Made by a program: the position numbers and the translations under genes. Below the pieces are notes generated by a model. The model saw nothing but the letters and a program-made list of their open reading frames with translations. It searched no databases and was not told the DNA's origin. A stretch of DNA of 64,000 nt from contig BDDD01001583.1 of assembly GCA_001972305.1 (NCBI GenBank), positions 1 to 64,000 of the forward strand, read 5' to 3'. Source of the DNA: Cephalotus follicularis (taxonomy: Eukaryota > Streptophyta > Magnoliopsida > Oxalidales > Cephalotaceae). Below are positions 53,825 through 64,000 of this stretch, one piece after another. Position 1 is the first letter of the stretch, and the number at the start of each line of letters is the position of its first letter.

Positions 53825-54910
53825 TCCTCCCCTCTTTAAAGAAATATCGTTTTGAGATTCCTTAAGGTCAGAACAAATGTGAATACATAGCTTTCATATC
53901 CTCTTGTCTCTCCCAAGTGGCTTCCTCAAGCCCATGGTATTGCCATAATACCTTTACTAACGGAATTATTTTATTTCTCAACTATTTGATTCGACGGTCG
54001 AGGATCTGGATAGGCACTTCTTCGAAACTCATATCCGCCCTCAACTCCAACGGCTCCCATTGCAACATATGAGAAGGGTTAGGATGATACTTCCTCAGCA
54101 TTGAGACATGAATTACGTTGTGTACATCTGCTAGGTTGGGGGGTAAGTTAAGTTGGTAGACCCACTCTCTCAAAGATCTCAAAAGGTCCTATAAATCGAG
54201 GGGCTAGCTTTCCTTTCTTGCCAAACCTCATAATTTCTTTAGTCAGGGAGACTTTAAGGAACACATGATCGCCCACAACGAACTCCAACTCTCTCCCGCA
54301 GTGGTCTGCATAACTTTTTTTTTCTGCTTTGTGCTGTTAGAAGTCTTTGTCTTATGATCTTTTCTTTCTCAGTGGTTTCTTGCACAAGCTTCGGTCCCAT
54401 TAGACTCTATTCGCCAACTTCGAACCAACAGATTGGGGTCCTACATTTTCGTCCATAGAGAGCCTCGAATGACACCATTCCAATGCTGGAATGATAGCTA
54501 TTATTGTACGAGAACTCTACTAATGTTAAGTGTTCATCCCAATTTCCACCCTAATCTAAAACACATGCTCGTAACATGTCTTCTAGAGTGTGAATAGTCC
54601 TCACAGACTGACCATCAGTTTGGGGATGAAAAGCTGTGTTGAAATTTAGCTGAGTACTAAAGGCTTCTTGCAGTTTCCTCCAAAACCGCGATGTGAATCA
54701 GGGGTCTCTATCGGACACCACGCTAATTTTTACCCCATGGAGTTTGGTAATCTTTGCAATGTACAGGCTTGCTAACCGTGTGAGAGAATAAGTCATTGTG
54801 AATGCTAGGAAATGAGCAGATTTGGTAAAGCGATCAACGATCACCAATATAGCATCACGGTTAGTCTTTGTTCTGGGCAGTCTTGTTACAAAGTCCGTAG
54901 TAATGTGTTC
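53825..54910 (-). pseudogene. Integrase core and chromodomain-like tail, element C
   Basis: Reading the minus strand from 54910 the motifs run: EHITTDFVTRLPRTKTNRDAI, SVVSDRDP plus stop, [20 protein letters not shown]. They continue to the open piece 54182-53982 with VHNVIHVSMLRKYHPNPSH and EVPIQILDRRIK plus stop, then LVKVLWQYHGLEEATWE. In the third catalytic block DGQSERT has become DGQSVRT, so Glu is replaced by Val there. The purine tract (reverse of TCCTCCCCTCTTTA) follows at 53825-53838. Confidence 0.88.
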
Positions 54911-56259
54911 CTATTTCCACTGTGCCAAAGGCAACGGTTGCAGCAATCTTGCTGGTCTCTGATGTTCTGATTCAACTTGTTGACATGTTAAGTAGGAAGC
55001 AACGTATTCAGCTATTTCTGTCTTCATATTGCTCCACCAATAATTTAGTTTCAAGTCTTGGTACATCTTGGTACTCCTCGGATATACGGAAAAGCTGGAA
55101 AGATGGGCCTGTGACAACAGTTCATCCTTTAGCTCTTTATCACTTGGAACACAGATTCTACCCTAGTATCGGATCAGTCCGTCACCCTGAATTGAGAAAT
55201 TGGAATTTAGTCCTCCATGCCCGCTCAAAGCTAATTTGAGCAAACTTCCATCCTTACATTGGGCTTTTCTAATTCTGTCCATCAACCACGGACGTGCCTG
55301 GATATGAGTAATTGTTAGGCAAGCTAGTCCACGACTCAAAGCATCTGTGACTACATTAGCTTTGCCTGGATGGTACTGCATTTCATAGTTATAATCATTG
55401 AGCAACTCCATCCATCTTCTTTGTCTCATATTCATGTCTTTCTGAGAGAATAGATACTTTAAAATTCTGTGATCGGTATACACCTCAAACTTTATACCAT
55501 ACAAATAATGCCTCGATTTACGCAGCACAAAGACTATTGCTGCCAACTCAAGATCACGAGTTGGATAATTCTCTTCATGAGGCTTCAATTTCCTTGAGGT
55601 ATATGAGATCACCTTCCTATTCTACATCAAAACACATCCCAAGCCATTGCCTGACGCTTCACTATATATTAAAAAACCTTCACTGCCTTCTAGCAAGGTA
55701 AAGATTGGCGCAAAAATCAAACGATGTTTCAACTCTTGGAAACTCCATTCACAAGTATCATCCCATATAAACGCTACATTCTTCTACGTCAATTGAGTCA
55801 GGGGAATAGCTATTCGTGAAAACCCTTTAACAAAATGACGGTAATATCCTGCAAAACCTAAAAATCTCCAGACTTTCGCCACATTCATTGGTCACTTCCA
55901 GTCCTTTGTTGCTTCTATATTGGATAGATCTACTGATAATCCAACACTGGACATAACATGACCAAGGAATGTTACCTCAGACAACAAGAATTTACATTTG
56001 CTAAACTGAGCATATAACCGATGGTTTCATCGGATTTTCAATGCCAAGTGTAGATTTTTCCATGCTCCTCCACGGACTTAGAATATACTAGGATATTGTC
56101 GATGAAGACTACTATAAATTGGTCAAGATATGGACTAAATATCCTATCCATAAAACTCATAAACGTGGTAGGGGCATTAGTCACCCTGAACGACATTACT
56201 ACGAATTCATAATGTCCATATCGTGATCTGAATGTTGTCTTTGGTATGTCTTCCCACGA
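54911..56259 (-). pseudogene. RT (partial), RNase H and integrase zinc region, element C
   Basis: The remnant starts with RT sequence equivalent to [13 protein letters not shown] near 56230. It includes [13 protein letters not shown] near 56110, then broken RT thumb with GYYRHFVKGFSRIA. RNase H and linker are open at 55612-55163 ([62 protein letters not shown]). The integrase zinc region is open at 55117-54911 (VYPRSTKMYQDLKLNYWW, YLTCQQVESE). RT upstream of this point is deleted. Confidence 0.88.
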
Positions 56260-56802
56260 GGATTAATTCATCCTCCACTAATGCTCCGCTTCACCCTGCA
56301 ACATATAGGTTGCAAAAATAACCTTCTGCAAGTCTGAGCATTCCATGACTCAGAAAATCTTCTCCAGCTGCACTAGCCATCTCTCGGCTGAAACGACATC
56401 AGGGTCCCCTGTGAAAGCTGGAGGGTTTAACTTCAGGAACCTGATTAAGGGGTCCTCTCGACGCGTAGGCTGATCGACCGATCTTCTTGCTGCTTCAGCC
56501 CATCTAGCTAGTCTCACAGCTGATGTATGTTCTGGTGCTTCTGCTGCACGCCTACCTGGTTTTGCAAACGGTGGTTGTTCTACTGCTGGCGCATGCTGCT
56601 GCATAAATTCAGTCATCTGATTTATCATGGCACGCATCCTCCTCATAAAACCTTTGGGTTCCTCTCGAGCAGGAGCAACAGCTTCTGCTTCTTGGGCTAC
56701 ATTTACTTCTTCTAGTTCCTTAGCATCTCTATTCACTCGGGTACGTCTAGTCAACGGCCCGACTCTTGCTCCTTATGCAGTTTTACTTTGATGTCCTTCC
56801 AT
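56260..56802 (-). pseudogene. Gag N-terminal remnant, element C
   Basis: Starting at MEGHQSKTA (56802) after the primer region, it has a stop soon after. The 134-aa open frame 56754-56350 follows: VNRDAKELEEVNVAQEAEA, FMRRMRAMINQMTEF, GRRAAEAPEHTSAVR, RFLKLNPPAFTGDP and AERWLVQLEKIF. It continues in decayed form to EAEHWW near 56280 and then jumps to RT sequence, marking the internal deletion near 56260. Confidence 0.88.
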
Positions 56803-56947
56803 ACTTTTTAAAACTGCCATGGATACAAGGAATGGGTCAATATCCACATATAATATCCGCAACCAAATATTAACTCTGAAATTGTAACTTTATCCTCAAC
56901 ACTCCACTTGCCAAGGACCTATCTGGCATACCTAGTATAGTAAGGCT

Positions 56948-56956
56948 ATGATACCA
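56948..56956 (-). promoter_or_regulatory. Primer-binding site of element C (mutated)
   Basis: TATGATACCA beside the LTR at 56962 is the reversed primer site with one change from CTCTGATACCA. Confidence 0.75.
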
Positions 56957-56961
56957 CAAAT

Positions 56962-58956
56962 TGTCAAGCCCCGAACAGGGGGATGGGCCCTCACGGCCCG
57001 ACACGTGGCATACCGTACACATGACTTATCAATCCATAAATTCAAATGTCATAAAAATTTAAAACTTTAATTCATGATATCTCATGTAGAATAATCATCA
57101 AATCAATTATGTGGATAAGCCCAAGTTATACAATACTGTCTCAAGTAAGCTCTGCCCCCAGCCGGTAGGTCAAATAATTATTACAAAATTCTCACTTACT
57201 AACTGGTCCGTAGAACTGTACTGACAAGGAGGAGTACTTACGCTGCTCTTTGTCCTTAGGGTTGCTGTGACGCTCCACCTGTACCTGAGCCTGACCCATT
57301 CAGAGAATGGGTCAGCAACCCCTGGTTATGTAGGCTACTATATGCAGAGATGCACATGCAGAGGAAATGTAATATAAACAGGGAAAATGTGTTCATGCCA
57401 TAAATATGATCCTCATTGCACAACTATCACAAAAGCCTGCTAAATACCGATACAAGCATATATCACTATCCTCAGACTACTCTACTCAACAAGGCAGAGG
57501 AGTTGGTCTATCTCATAAATTAGTCTAGTTACTAAGTGAGGTTCACCCTAAGGTTCACCTGCCTTGTGCAATTCACCCTTAGGTTCACTTGCCATGCGGA
57601 ATTTACCCTTAGGTTCACCTGCTATAGCGGAATTCATCCTCAGGTTCACCTGCTAAGAGGGATTCACCCAAGGTTTACCTGCCATTTGGAATTCACCATT
57701 AGGTTCACCTGCTATGACGGAATTCACCCTTTTTGGGCTCACCTGCTAAGGGATAGTCACTATGCAGAATTTACTCTTAAGTTCACCTGCTATAGGACGC
57801 GTCACTAACAACTCCATATATATCAGCCGGAGAAGGTAGTCTGCTATCAGCACTCTAACCATTGGTCTGCTCTGCGCTCTTTAGGCGCTACACTATTTGG
57901 CGCTAGTCTTCTCTGCACCTTTAAGGACTGGTCTACTCGATAGAGGTGGGAGCTAGTTTGCTTGGTGACCATATGGACTGGTATGCTCGGCATGCATAGA
58001 CTAGTTTGCTCAGCGACCATATGTATTGGTTTGCTCGGCGAGCATGGACTAGCCTGCTTGGCGACCATATGGACTGGTCTTCTCGGCATGCACAGACTAG
58101 TCTGCTTGGAAACCATATGTACTGGTCTGCTTGGTATCCATGGACTAGCCTGCTCGGCGACCATATGAATTGGTCTGTTCGATGTTGGTTTTCACCTCCA
58201 AGTTTCCTTTAATTACGGAGGTTTGCCACAACGGTTGTGCGGCCATTAAAGTATTATGTGAATCAGCGATATATAATCGTTACCAACTCATCAATACTAC
58301 ATTTGATTTCTAGTGCAGAAGCCACCTAACCTTCATTAAATCCTAATATAGCAATCACAACAACATTCACAACAGTACACAACAACATAAACAATGCAAT
58401 CACACAAAGCAAAACAATTCACACACATGCTCACAGAGTTCAAATAATTATAATCTACCAAATTTGGGTTGAAAACGGAGATCACACGGCTCCTTACTTA
58501 GATTCTGGACTTCCTTTTGATTTGGAATTGTTGTGCACCTCAGATTCTTCTCTTCTTCACTCGTCCACTACTCCCTCAGTGCCTGGAGATGAGGATTTAT
58601 TCAGGAGTACAGGAGGCATCGAATTCTCCAGAGAAAGCTCCTTCTTTTGTCTTCTTTCTCCCCTTTCTCCAGCATCTGGCCCCATTTTCCACTTTCTCTC
58701 CCTTCTCTCAATTTCTCTAGAGTGGGAGTGAGTAAGAAAGTCTAAAGTGTGTCTCTCGGTCGTCTCCCATCTTTTATAATGGCATAGAGAAGAATCTAGA
58801 ACAATCGCCCAGGCCATTACTCCTTCTAATGCAGGCCGACCCAAGCCTTACTTCCTCTTCCTATTTCCTTTTAAGCCTAACCATTATTTCATAACCAGGT
58901 CTCATTCCTATTGTTCATGTCTGACCCAAATGAAGATGAATAATTCTCAGCCCCCC

Positions 58957-58987
<31 letters not shown>

Positions 58988-59078
58988 GCACATATATATA
59001 TATATATATATATATATAGTAATATATATAAGTATATACATATATATGTAATTCTTTATAATATTCAGGGGCATTACA
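56962..59078 (-). repeat. 5' LTR of element C
   Basis: Plus-strand ends are TGTCAAGCCCCG and GGGGCATTACA. A GGTGAA array is at 57538-57800, a GCATGC/CTAGTC array at 57950-58190, and a TATA box ATTATAAAAG (minus strand) at 58771-58780. A compound microsatellite is at 58951-59018. Confidence 0.9.
58951..59018. repeat. Compound microsatellite (C)23-(CA)n-(TA)n
   Basis: Twenty-three C residues (58951-58973) are followed by CA repeats and then about 13 AT repeats. The paired LTR has only an (ATA)n tract here (53761-53799). Confidence 0.95.
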
Positions 59079-60596
59079 CCGAGTTATGGATGTATGCATT
59101 TGTCTATATTTATATATGGTATTGTACTTATAAATGGCATGGTATGTATATGATATATTCATATTTTCCCTTTCATGGTTGTTTATGGGTGGTGGGGGAT
59201 CAATCGAAGCTAAGGGGAGTTTTTTGTTTTTTCCCCTAAAGGAGCCTATATATAAGCGAGTAACTCTATTTCTTTCTCATTATTCATTTCTCCTTCCTTT
59301 TAGAGAGATCATGAGAAGAGGGAGTTAGAGAGAGAGAGAGGTCAGAATACAACAAGGAAGGAGCCATTGGATTCGTGGCTGAGTTTAGAACTTGAAGGAA
59401 AGTTAAGAACAAGGATTCAACGACAAATCCTTCCAGATCTTCATCTCAACAGTTTTGAGGTAGGTTCTACATATTTGCTTTGAATTCATGCATATTGATA
59501 GAATGGAATGATTTTATGGTTTTGGATTGATAGATCTATGCTAGATGGATGAATAAGGGTAATTGTTAAGGCTGGTTACTGCTTGAAATGGAAATCATAG
59601 AGAGAATTGAGAGTTTTAGGCTTATAGACCAAATCTCTTCTCTCTCTCTCTCTCTATTATGGGTTATGGGCATGGATTTTAGTGTTTTAAAGGTGTTTAA
59701 AGTTGTAATCGATCATAGGTGCCTATAACTTCCTTTGGATCGAGTTTTAAACGGTTTAAATGGGTTTAAAATGGGTTTGAATCGATTTTAGGACCGTTTG
59801 ATGAACTCACTACAACTGTCAAACCGTTGACGCTTTGACTAAAAGCGTAGACACTTTGTGAGTGAGAACTGTCGACACTTTTGTGTAAACTGTCGACAGT
59901 GTTGGATGCAATCCTAAACTATCGATGCTTTACATTGGCTGATGACGCTTTGTGGCCTTCAAACTATCAACGCCTTGCTTCAACTGTCTGTGCTTTACAG
60001 CCATAAACTGTCAACACTTTTGCTTAAGTGTCGACACTTTATGCCCTATTTTCACACAAGACAACATGGTTTCAACCTCTTTTCAACCCCAACCCTTTTA
60101 TCTTCAAATGGTTTCTATAAGAAGCCTTCCTAAGGCCGTGTAACCTATGTGAACCCTTCTTTAAAACAATCGATCTTCAAATCAATCTCCAAATGGATTT
60201 TAAAGTGGTTTTCAGTAAATGGTGATGTTAGTTCAATTGGGATGTTTGGACGCGAATATCCTAGTTGGACCTCCTCTCCATTGTTTTAATAACTTTGATA
60301 GGGATCAAGAAAATGGAATGGTATGGTCTATGATCATTTAGGACTAGCATAATGGAATGGTATGGGCTAGGATCATTGAGGACTAACATTACAAAATGGT
60401 ATGGGTTAGGACCATTGAGGACTAGCATTATGGAAATGGTTTTTGACGGATGGATACCACGCGATCCTTTATGATTAGGTCCCTATCATTTAAATGGTTA
60501 TATGGTTATGGGTTACGGGCTTTATATTGTTATGGTTAATGGTTTGTTATTGTTTGAGACTTGACAAGATAACCATTCATAATCTTCAGTTCCATC
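59079..60596 (+). repeat. Ty3/gypsy LTR 'J', truncated both sides
   Basis: CTATATATAAG (59248-59258) is a TATA box. AGTTTTGAG|GTAGGT at 59460 is the donor-like site, and a TCGA microarray follows at 59818-60045. A three-unit repeat of about 50 bp (ATGGTATGGGCTAGGATCATTGAGG type) lies at 60315-60440. The left side starts at the TSD of element C and lacks an LTR start. The right side is cut by a copia LTR near 60597. Confidence 0.65.
59818..60045. repeat. CTGTCGACRCTTT microarray, LTR J
   Basis: About ten degenerate units such as CCGTTGACGCTTT, CTGTCGACACTTT, CTATCGATGCTTT and CTGTCAACACTTT are spaced 15-30 bases, after the donor-like site. Confidence 0.85.
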
Positions 60597-62385
60597 TTTT
60601 GGGAAGGCTCAAGGCGGATTGGTCCAATTAGGGACTTAGGGTTCTAGGGTTACAATTTTAAAAATTATTCCAATTAGTCCCCAAGAAATGGGACACCCTA
60701 AAATCTATGTCCATAATAGTCCCAAATTTGTCCAAGGATCTCTAATTAGACTTTCAATTGAACCAAATTAATCATCCAAGCAAGCATTAGGGCATGGGTG
60801 GAGCTAAGGTTTCACTAACCCTAGCTTCAGCGAACATACAAAATTGGGCTAGGGTTTGCACACCAAAACCCTAGCCCATCACCACCAACCCATGAGCACA
60901 CAACACACATACCCTTATGGTTTGGAAAGGTTCCCTCTTGGAACCTCAAGGGTTCAGCTAGGGTTAGAAACCCTAGCTTCAACCCGAAGCAAAAACCAAC
61001 AAAAACAAAACAAAAGAGATGAAGAAGAAGGATTAGAAGGCATTACCCAAGTCTTCTACTTCTTCCTTGATGTGCTCCCTCTACTCTTTAAATCCAAGCT
61101 TCAAAATCCTCTAACAAAGCTTCAAGAGTCACAGCCATAAAGTTCTTGAAGGATGAAGGCTTATAGTGTTTAGTCACCTAAACTAATAATCACTATAAGT
61201 AAAGATAGAATACATTATGTAAATTATCTGCACCTATTGTGATCTTGGAGGGTGAGAGGAGGATGAAATGTTGTTCTCTCTTCAAGAGCCCGAAGCTCTA
61301 TAAGTCCTTCAATGGTGGACTATGTGAGACGGTGAAGAAGAAGAGAAAATAGAGAGAGGTTTAGCGCAGGGCAAGAGAGAAAAGAAGTATGCTTGAGAAG
61401 TCTCACAATTGTGTGTTGTGTGCGTAAGAGTCATGAGAAATATGTCTCTTATCTCTTTTTTTCTCCAACAACCCGTTGACATAACGCATGAAATGCAAGG
61501 CCATAGCTCTCCCATTTCATGCCCATGCTTTGTGCCATAGGTGGAGTGTAAATTACTCCACACTTAGACCAATTCAAATTCAAACATTATGGGCTGTGCA
61601 TGCGAGGAGGGAGCGGCTGAACCTTGCCATTTCTATGGATTGGATTCGGCCCAACATGGCTAGGGTTTTCAAGCCCTTTGCCGGCCTAAATCTCTCTCTC
61701 TCTCTCGCTCAATAAACACCCAATGTGCTTACTTGTTCAACACTCAACCCTTTGACTAAAAAATTTTATTATGGTGATGCTTGGACTCACTTCTAAATAA
61801 GTGACATGTGCCAGCAAATAAAATGTTGTTTTGCAAAGTAACATCTCCCAGAAGCTAACCTCTCACAAAATGACATGTGTCCCCCACACGTCAACCTATT
61901 CCAAAACCATGTGGCACCTAAAAGCCCGGTCAGAATCCGGTACGATGATAAATTTCCCAGAAAATCCTGAGGCTCTGGTATGACTATCCTAATCGTCACC
62001 GACTATCAAAACAGCCTTGGTATGATACCGAAGCATCCCTCGGATCTGTGGAATTTACAACCATGTCTATCAATCGATATCTTGTGAACCGGTACTTTAT
62101 CCTGTCATCGGTTAGAGTGCAGTGTTACCCTTGTCATTCTTGGCTCCGACCGCGGCCTAGGGTTTCGATAAATGTCAACCTTACGAAAAGCCACCATAAC
62201 TATAAATCTATAAACACATTGCGAATATCAACGGAGCTCACCCGAAACCCCATTTCCATTCCCTCTGCACCTGGCATGGTTTTTGCATGTCTGCAACAGA
62301 CACAAATATTATAGAGTCGGTCACCCTCCATACAGGTGCGACGATCTCTTGTTGCGCCAACTCGCCCATAATGCAGCTTGTTCAC
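60597..62385 (-). repeat. Copia LTR copy, truncated
   Basis: It matches 47271-49756 and 3973-6436 from TTTTGGGAAGGCTC onward, including the AAACCCTAG-rich part (about 60850-60980) and the GGTACGATGATAA..CTCGGATCTG block. It stops near 62385, where another LTR begins. It has no TCGA microarray. The open frame 60856-61140 is not a recognisable gene. Confidence 0.75.
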
Positions 62386-63690
62386 TGATTTTGAAAATAA
62401 TTAAATTTATACCGCAAGTGCACGGTTATACAGTATCGGGTCGAACGCTAGGAAACAAGCTAAATTAATTTTAATCTATTCAACCTAGGCGAAGTATACA
62501 ATCTTGGAAGGATATTAAACTAACAGGAATAACGCATGCAAAATTATTAGTTATCAAAGCAATAAATAAAACTGGATAAAATATGCAAGATAAAATCAGT
62601 TTTAGGGTATAAACACTCACCATAGATTATATTGAATAACTCACTTACTTGATTGCTCAAACCTTGGTAACCAACGGCAGCTAGGTGGATACGGAGTGTG
62701 ACTATGATGACAAATCGTATGAGTAGTCATGCTAGGTCTATACGGAGTGTGGCAGTGACGATGAATCGTATGAGTAGACATGCTAGGTCTATAAGGAGTG
62801 TGTTCAGCGTGACAAATCGTATGAGTAGACTCCATTGATTGCGTTGAAAAATATTCATTCAACAACGTTCTTATTCACCAACAAGATGTTTATGGATTTT
62901 AATAAGACAGACAAAGTGTATGTGAAGGCAAAAAATTGAAGAACAAATCAAAACTTCAAGGATTTTATTGATGGAGTTGAATCAATACAATCTAGGCTTT
63001 GTTCTAACCCATAAACCTTGAAAAGTTAGCTACTAAACATTGTAATAAAAACTGAATTGAAGAAGAAGAAAGAGGCGGCTACAAAGCTTGTCACTAGCTT
63101 GTACTCCTTGTTATGGCCGACCTTATGATGTATTTATACTTACAAAACTGCTACAAAATGGAAAGAAAATAACCTAGTTACAAAACTAGCAAAAAATCTA
63201 AAACTTTTCAATTTTGCTGCCAGTCGTAACCATCGACGCTTAGGTCTTGAGTGTCGACGGTTTGAACTGTTGTGCTGAGATGCGCTTCGCGTTGCAGTGT
63301 TAAACGTCGCGCTATTGATCAAAGCGTCGACGGTTTTATGCAGAGAGTTTTGGTCATTTGTTCAAAGGCTCTAAGCGTCAACGGTATGGACGAAGCATCG
63401 CCTGTCTGGATAAAACGCTGACGGTTTCATGAAAGCGTCGCTGCTTTAAATCCATAATACTCTATGTACCAAAGCATTGGCATTTGGTCCTTAACCACTG
63501 GCGTTCTACATGTAAGCGTCAACATTTTTCTTCTAGTCGTTGACGCTTTGCTCTGTTTTCTGAAGGAAATTGTCAATTCTTCAAATTTTGATCTTTTATC
63601 TTCAATTCGTGCCAATTTGAGTAGTATTTATGCATTTTGATCTTTTTGGCCTTGCACCTAAAAATCAAATAAGAACAACCAAAGTAATCT
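62386..63690 (-). repeat. Athila/Tat-like LTR
   Basis: TGATTTTGAAAAT and then ACCGCAAGTGCACGGTTATACAG near 62410 (read in two parts) recall ends of Athila/Tat-group LTRs. A minus-strand TATAAATACATC box is near 63128. A three-unit, about 52-bp tandem repeat (GGAGTGTG..AAATCGTATGAGTAG) lies at 62690-62840. The TCGA microarray at 63225-63545 lies upstream of the TATA box on the minus strand. Right boundary and TSD are not clear. Confidence 0.5.
63225..63545. repeat. AAGCGTCGACGGTTT microarray
   Basis: About twelve units such as CATCGACGCTT, GTGTCGACGGTTT, AGCGTCGACGGTTT, AACGCTGACGGTTT and GTCGTTGACGCTTT lie upstream of the minus-strand TATA box. Confidence 0.85.
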
Positions 63691-63691
63691 A

Positions 63692-64000
63692 TTTTGGGAA
63701 CGCGTAGCCCACGCGCAGCAGAAAACATATCAATTCGTATACTAGGGTTTATGGCTGATTAACTTTAATTTTCACCAATAGATTAATCCCCAAGCAATGG
63801 GATACCCTAATATAAGTTCAAAAAGTCTCGATGAGTGCCAAGGAACCCTAATTGAACAATCCATCAAACCGAAGCCAAAACCAAGCATAGGAAAAAAGGG
63901 TCGAAACGTTAGGGTTGCCGTAAACCCTAGAAATGGACCCCAAACATAGGCTCACAAGGAAACACACAAAACCCTAGCCTAAAGTCCAATCAACCCATAC
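63692..64000 (-). repeat. Copia LTR copy, cut by window end
   Basis: TTTTGGGAACGCG, ACGCGCAGCAGAAAACATA and GATTAATCCCCAAGCAATGGG match the first 300 bases of the copia solo LTR at 47271. The remainder lies beyond the window. Confidence 0.8.

Larger units (their letters stand above)
51773..59078 (-). mobile_element. Ty3/gypsy element C, relative of B with internal deletion
   Basis: LTRs at 51773-53824 and 56962-59078 share all landmarks with those of element B in reverse. TSDs are CCAAG (51768-51772) and CCGAG (59079-59083), differing at one base. The internal region is only 3.14 kb. Gag N-terminus is followed directly by the middle of RT, so gag C-terminus, zinc knuckles, protease and the RT fingers are deleted. 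RNase H, integrase and the chromodomain-like tail remain, with stops. Confidence 0.9.

Noticed and set aside
58889..59162. Gly-run minus-strand frames at the C tract
   Set aside because: They are a product of the C23/CA/TA microsatellite.
60856..61140. 94-aa frame in copia LTR
   Set aside because: It lies in the AAACCCTAG-rich part of the LTR, which is shared by other copies in which it is not open.
1..64000. Host genes, tRNA, rRNA, Helitron or MITE
   Set aside because: I looked on both strands and found no convincing case. Long stretches without pol are accounted for by LTR sequence.

Overview
The window is plant nuclear DNA made almost entirely of LTR retrotransposons inserted into one another. 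I found no host gene, tRNA or rRNA. A large, repeat-rich angiosperm genome fits best: Ty3/gypsy LTRs of 2-3 kb beginning TGTAAYRCCC, gag-pol remnants of the chromovirus (Tekay/Del-like) kind, primer sites for initiator-Met tRNA, a Sirevirus-like copia element with an envelope-like ORF, and other copia LTRs. The species cannot be named from sequence alone. Every coding remnant is broken by stops or frameshifts, so all are listed as pseudogenes. Most layers could be ordered because short target-site duplications (TSDs) are still readable at their edges.

Layout. 1-6436: tail of a Sirevirus-like LTR, most of a Ty3 LTR (H), unresolved copia-like DNA, and a minus-strand copia LTR with its primer site. 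6437-18890: Ty3 element A (gag to integrase), split by solo LTR F (7626-12567, TSD GTTGT, itself holding a copia LTR) and solo LTR G (14321-17379, TSD TTGGC). 18891-23572: LTR pieces. 23573-51071: Ty3 element B with both LTRs (TSD CTTTG). B is interrupted by element D (29558-45192, TSD AGGGA). D contains an LTR fragment E, a solo LTR (34372-35569, TSD AAGGC) and a Sirevirus-like element (36468-41908, TSD GTTTT). The Sirevirus-like element is split by solo LTR K (37270-38667, TSD TTTA). B's 3' LTR holds a copia solo LTR (47271-49756, TSD ACATG). 51773-59078: element C, a minus-strand, internally deleted relative of B (TSD CCAAG/CCGAG). 59079-64000: Ty3 LTR J, two copia LTR copies and an Athila/Tat-like LTR.

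The most unusual signal is inside the LTRs. At least nine of them, from unrelated Ty3 and copia families, carry short arrays built on a TCGA-centred palindrome (GTCGAC, GCGTCGACGC, CAGTCGRCTG, GACATCGACGTC). Other LTRs carry arrays built on GCATGC or GGTGAA in the same part of the LTR. Arrays lie just upstream of the TATA box, or downstream of a conserved AG|GTAGG donor-like site and upstream of a YAG acceptor-like site. In LTR K and LTR F both positions use the same motif, while different LTRs use different motifs. Some units form consecutive inverted-repeat hairpins. This looks like a recurrent, homogenising module of plant LTRs and is the best candidate here for something undescribed.
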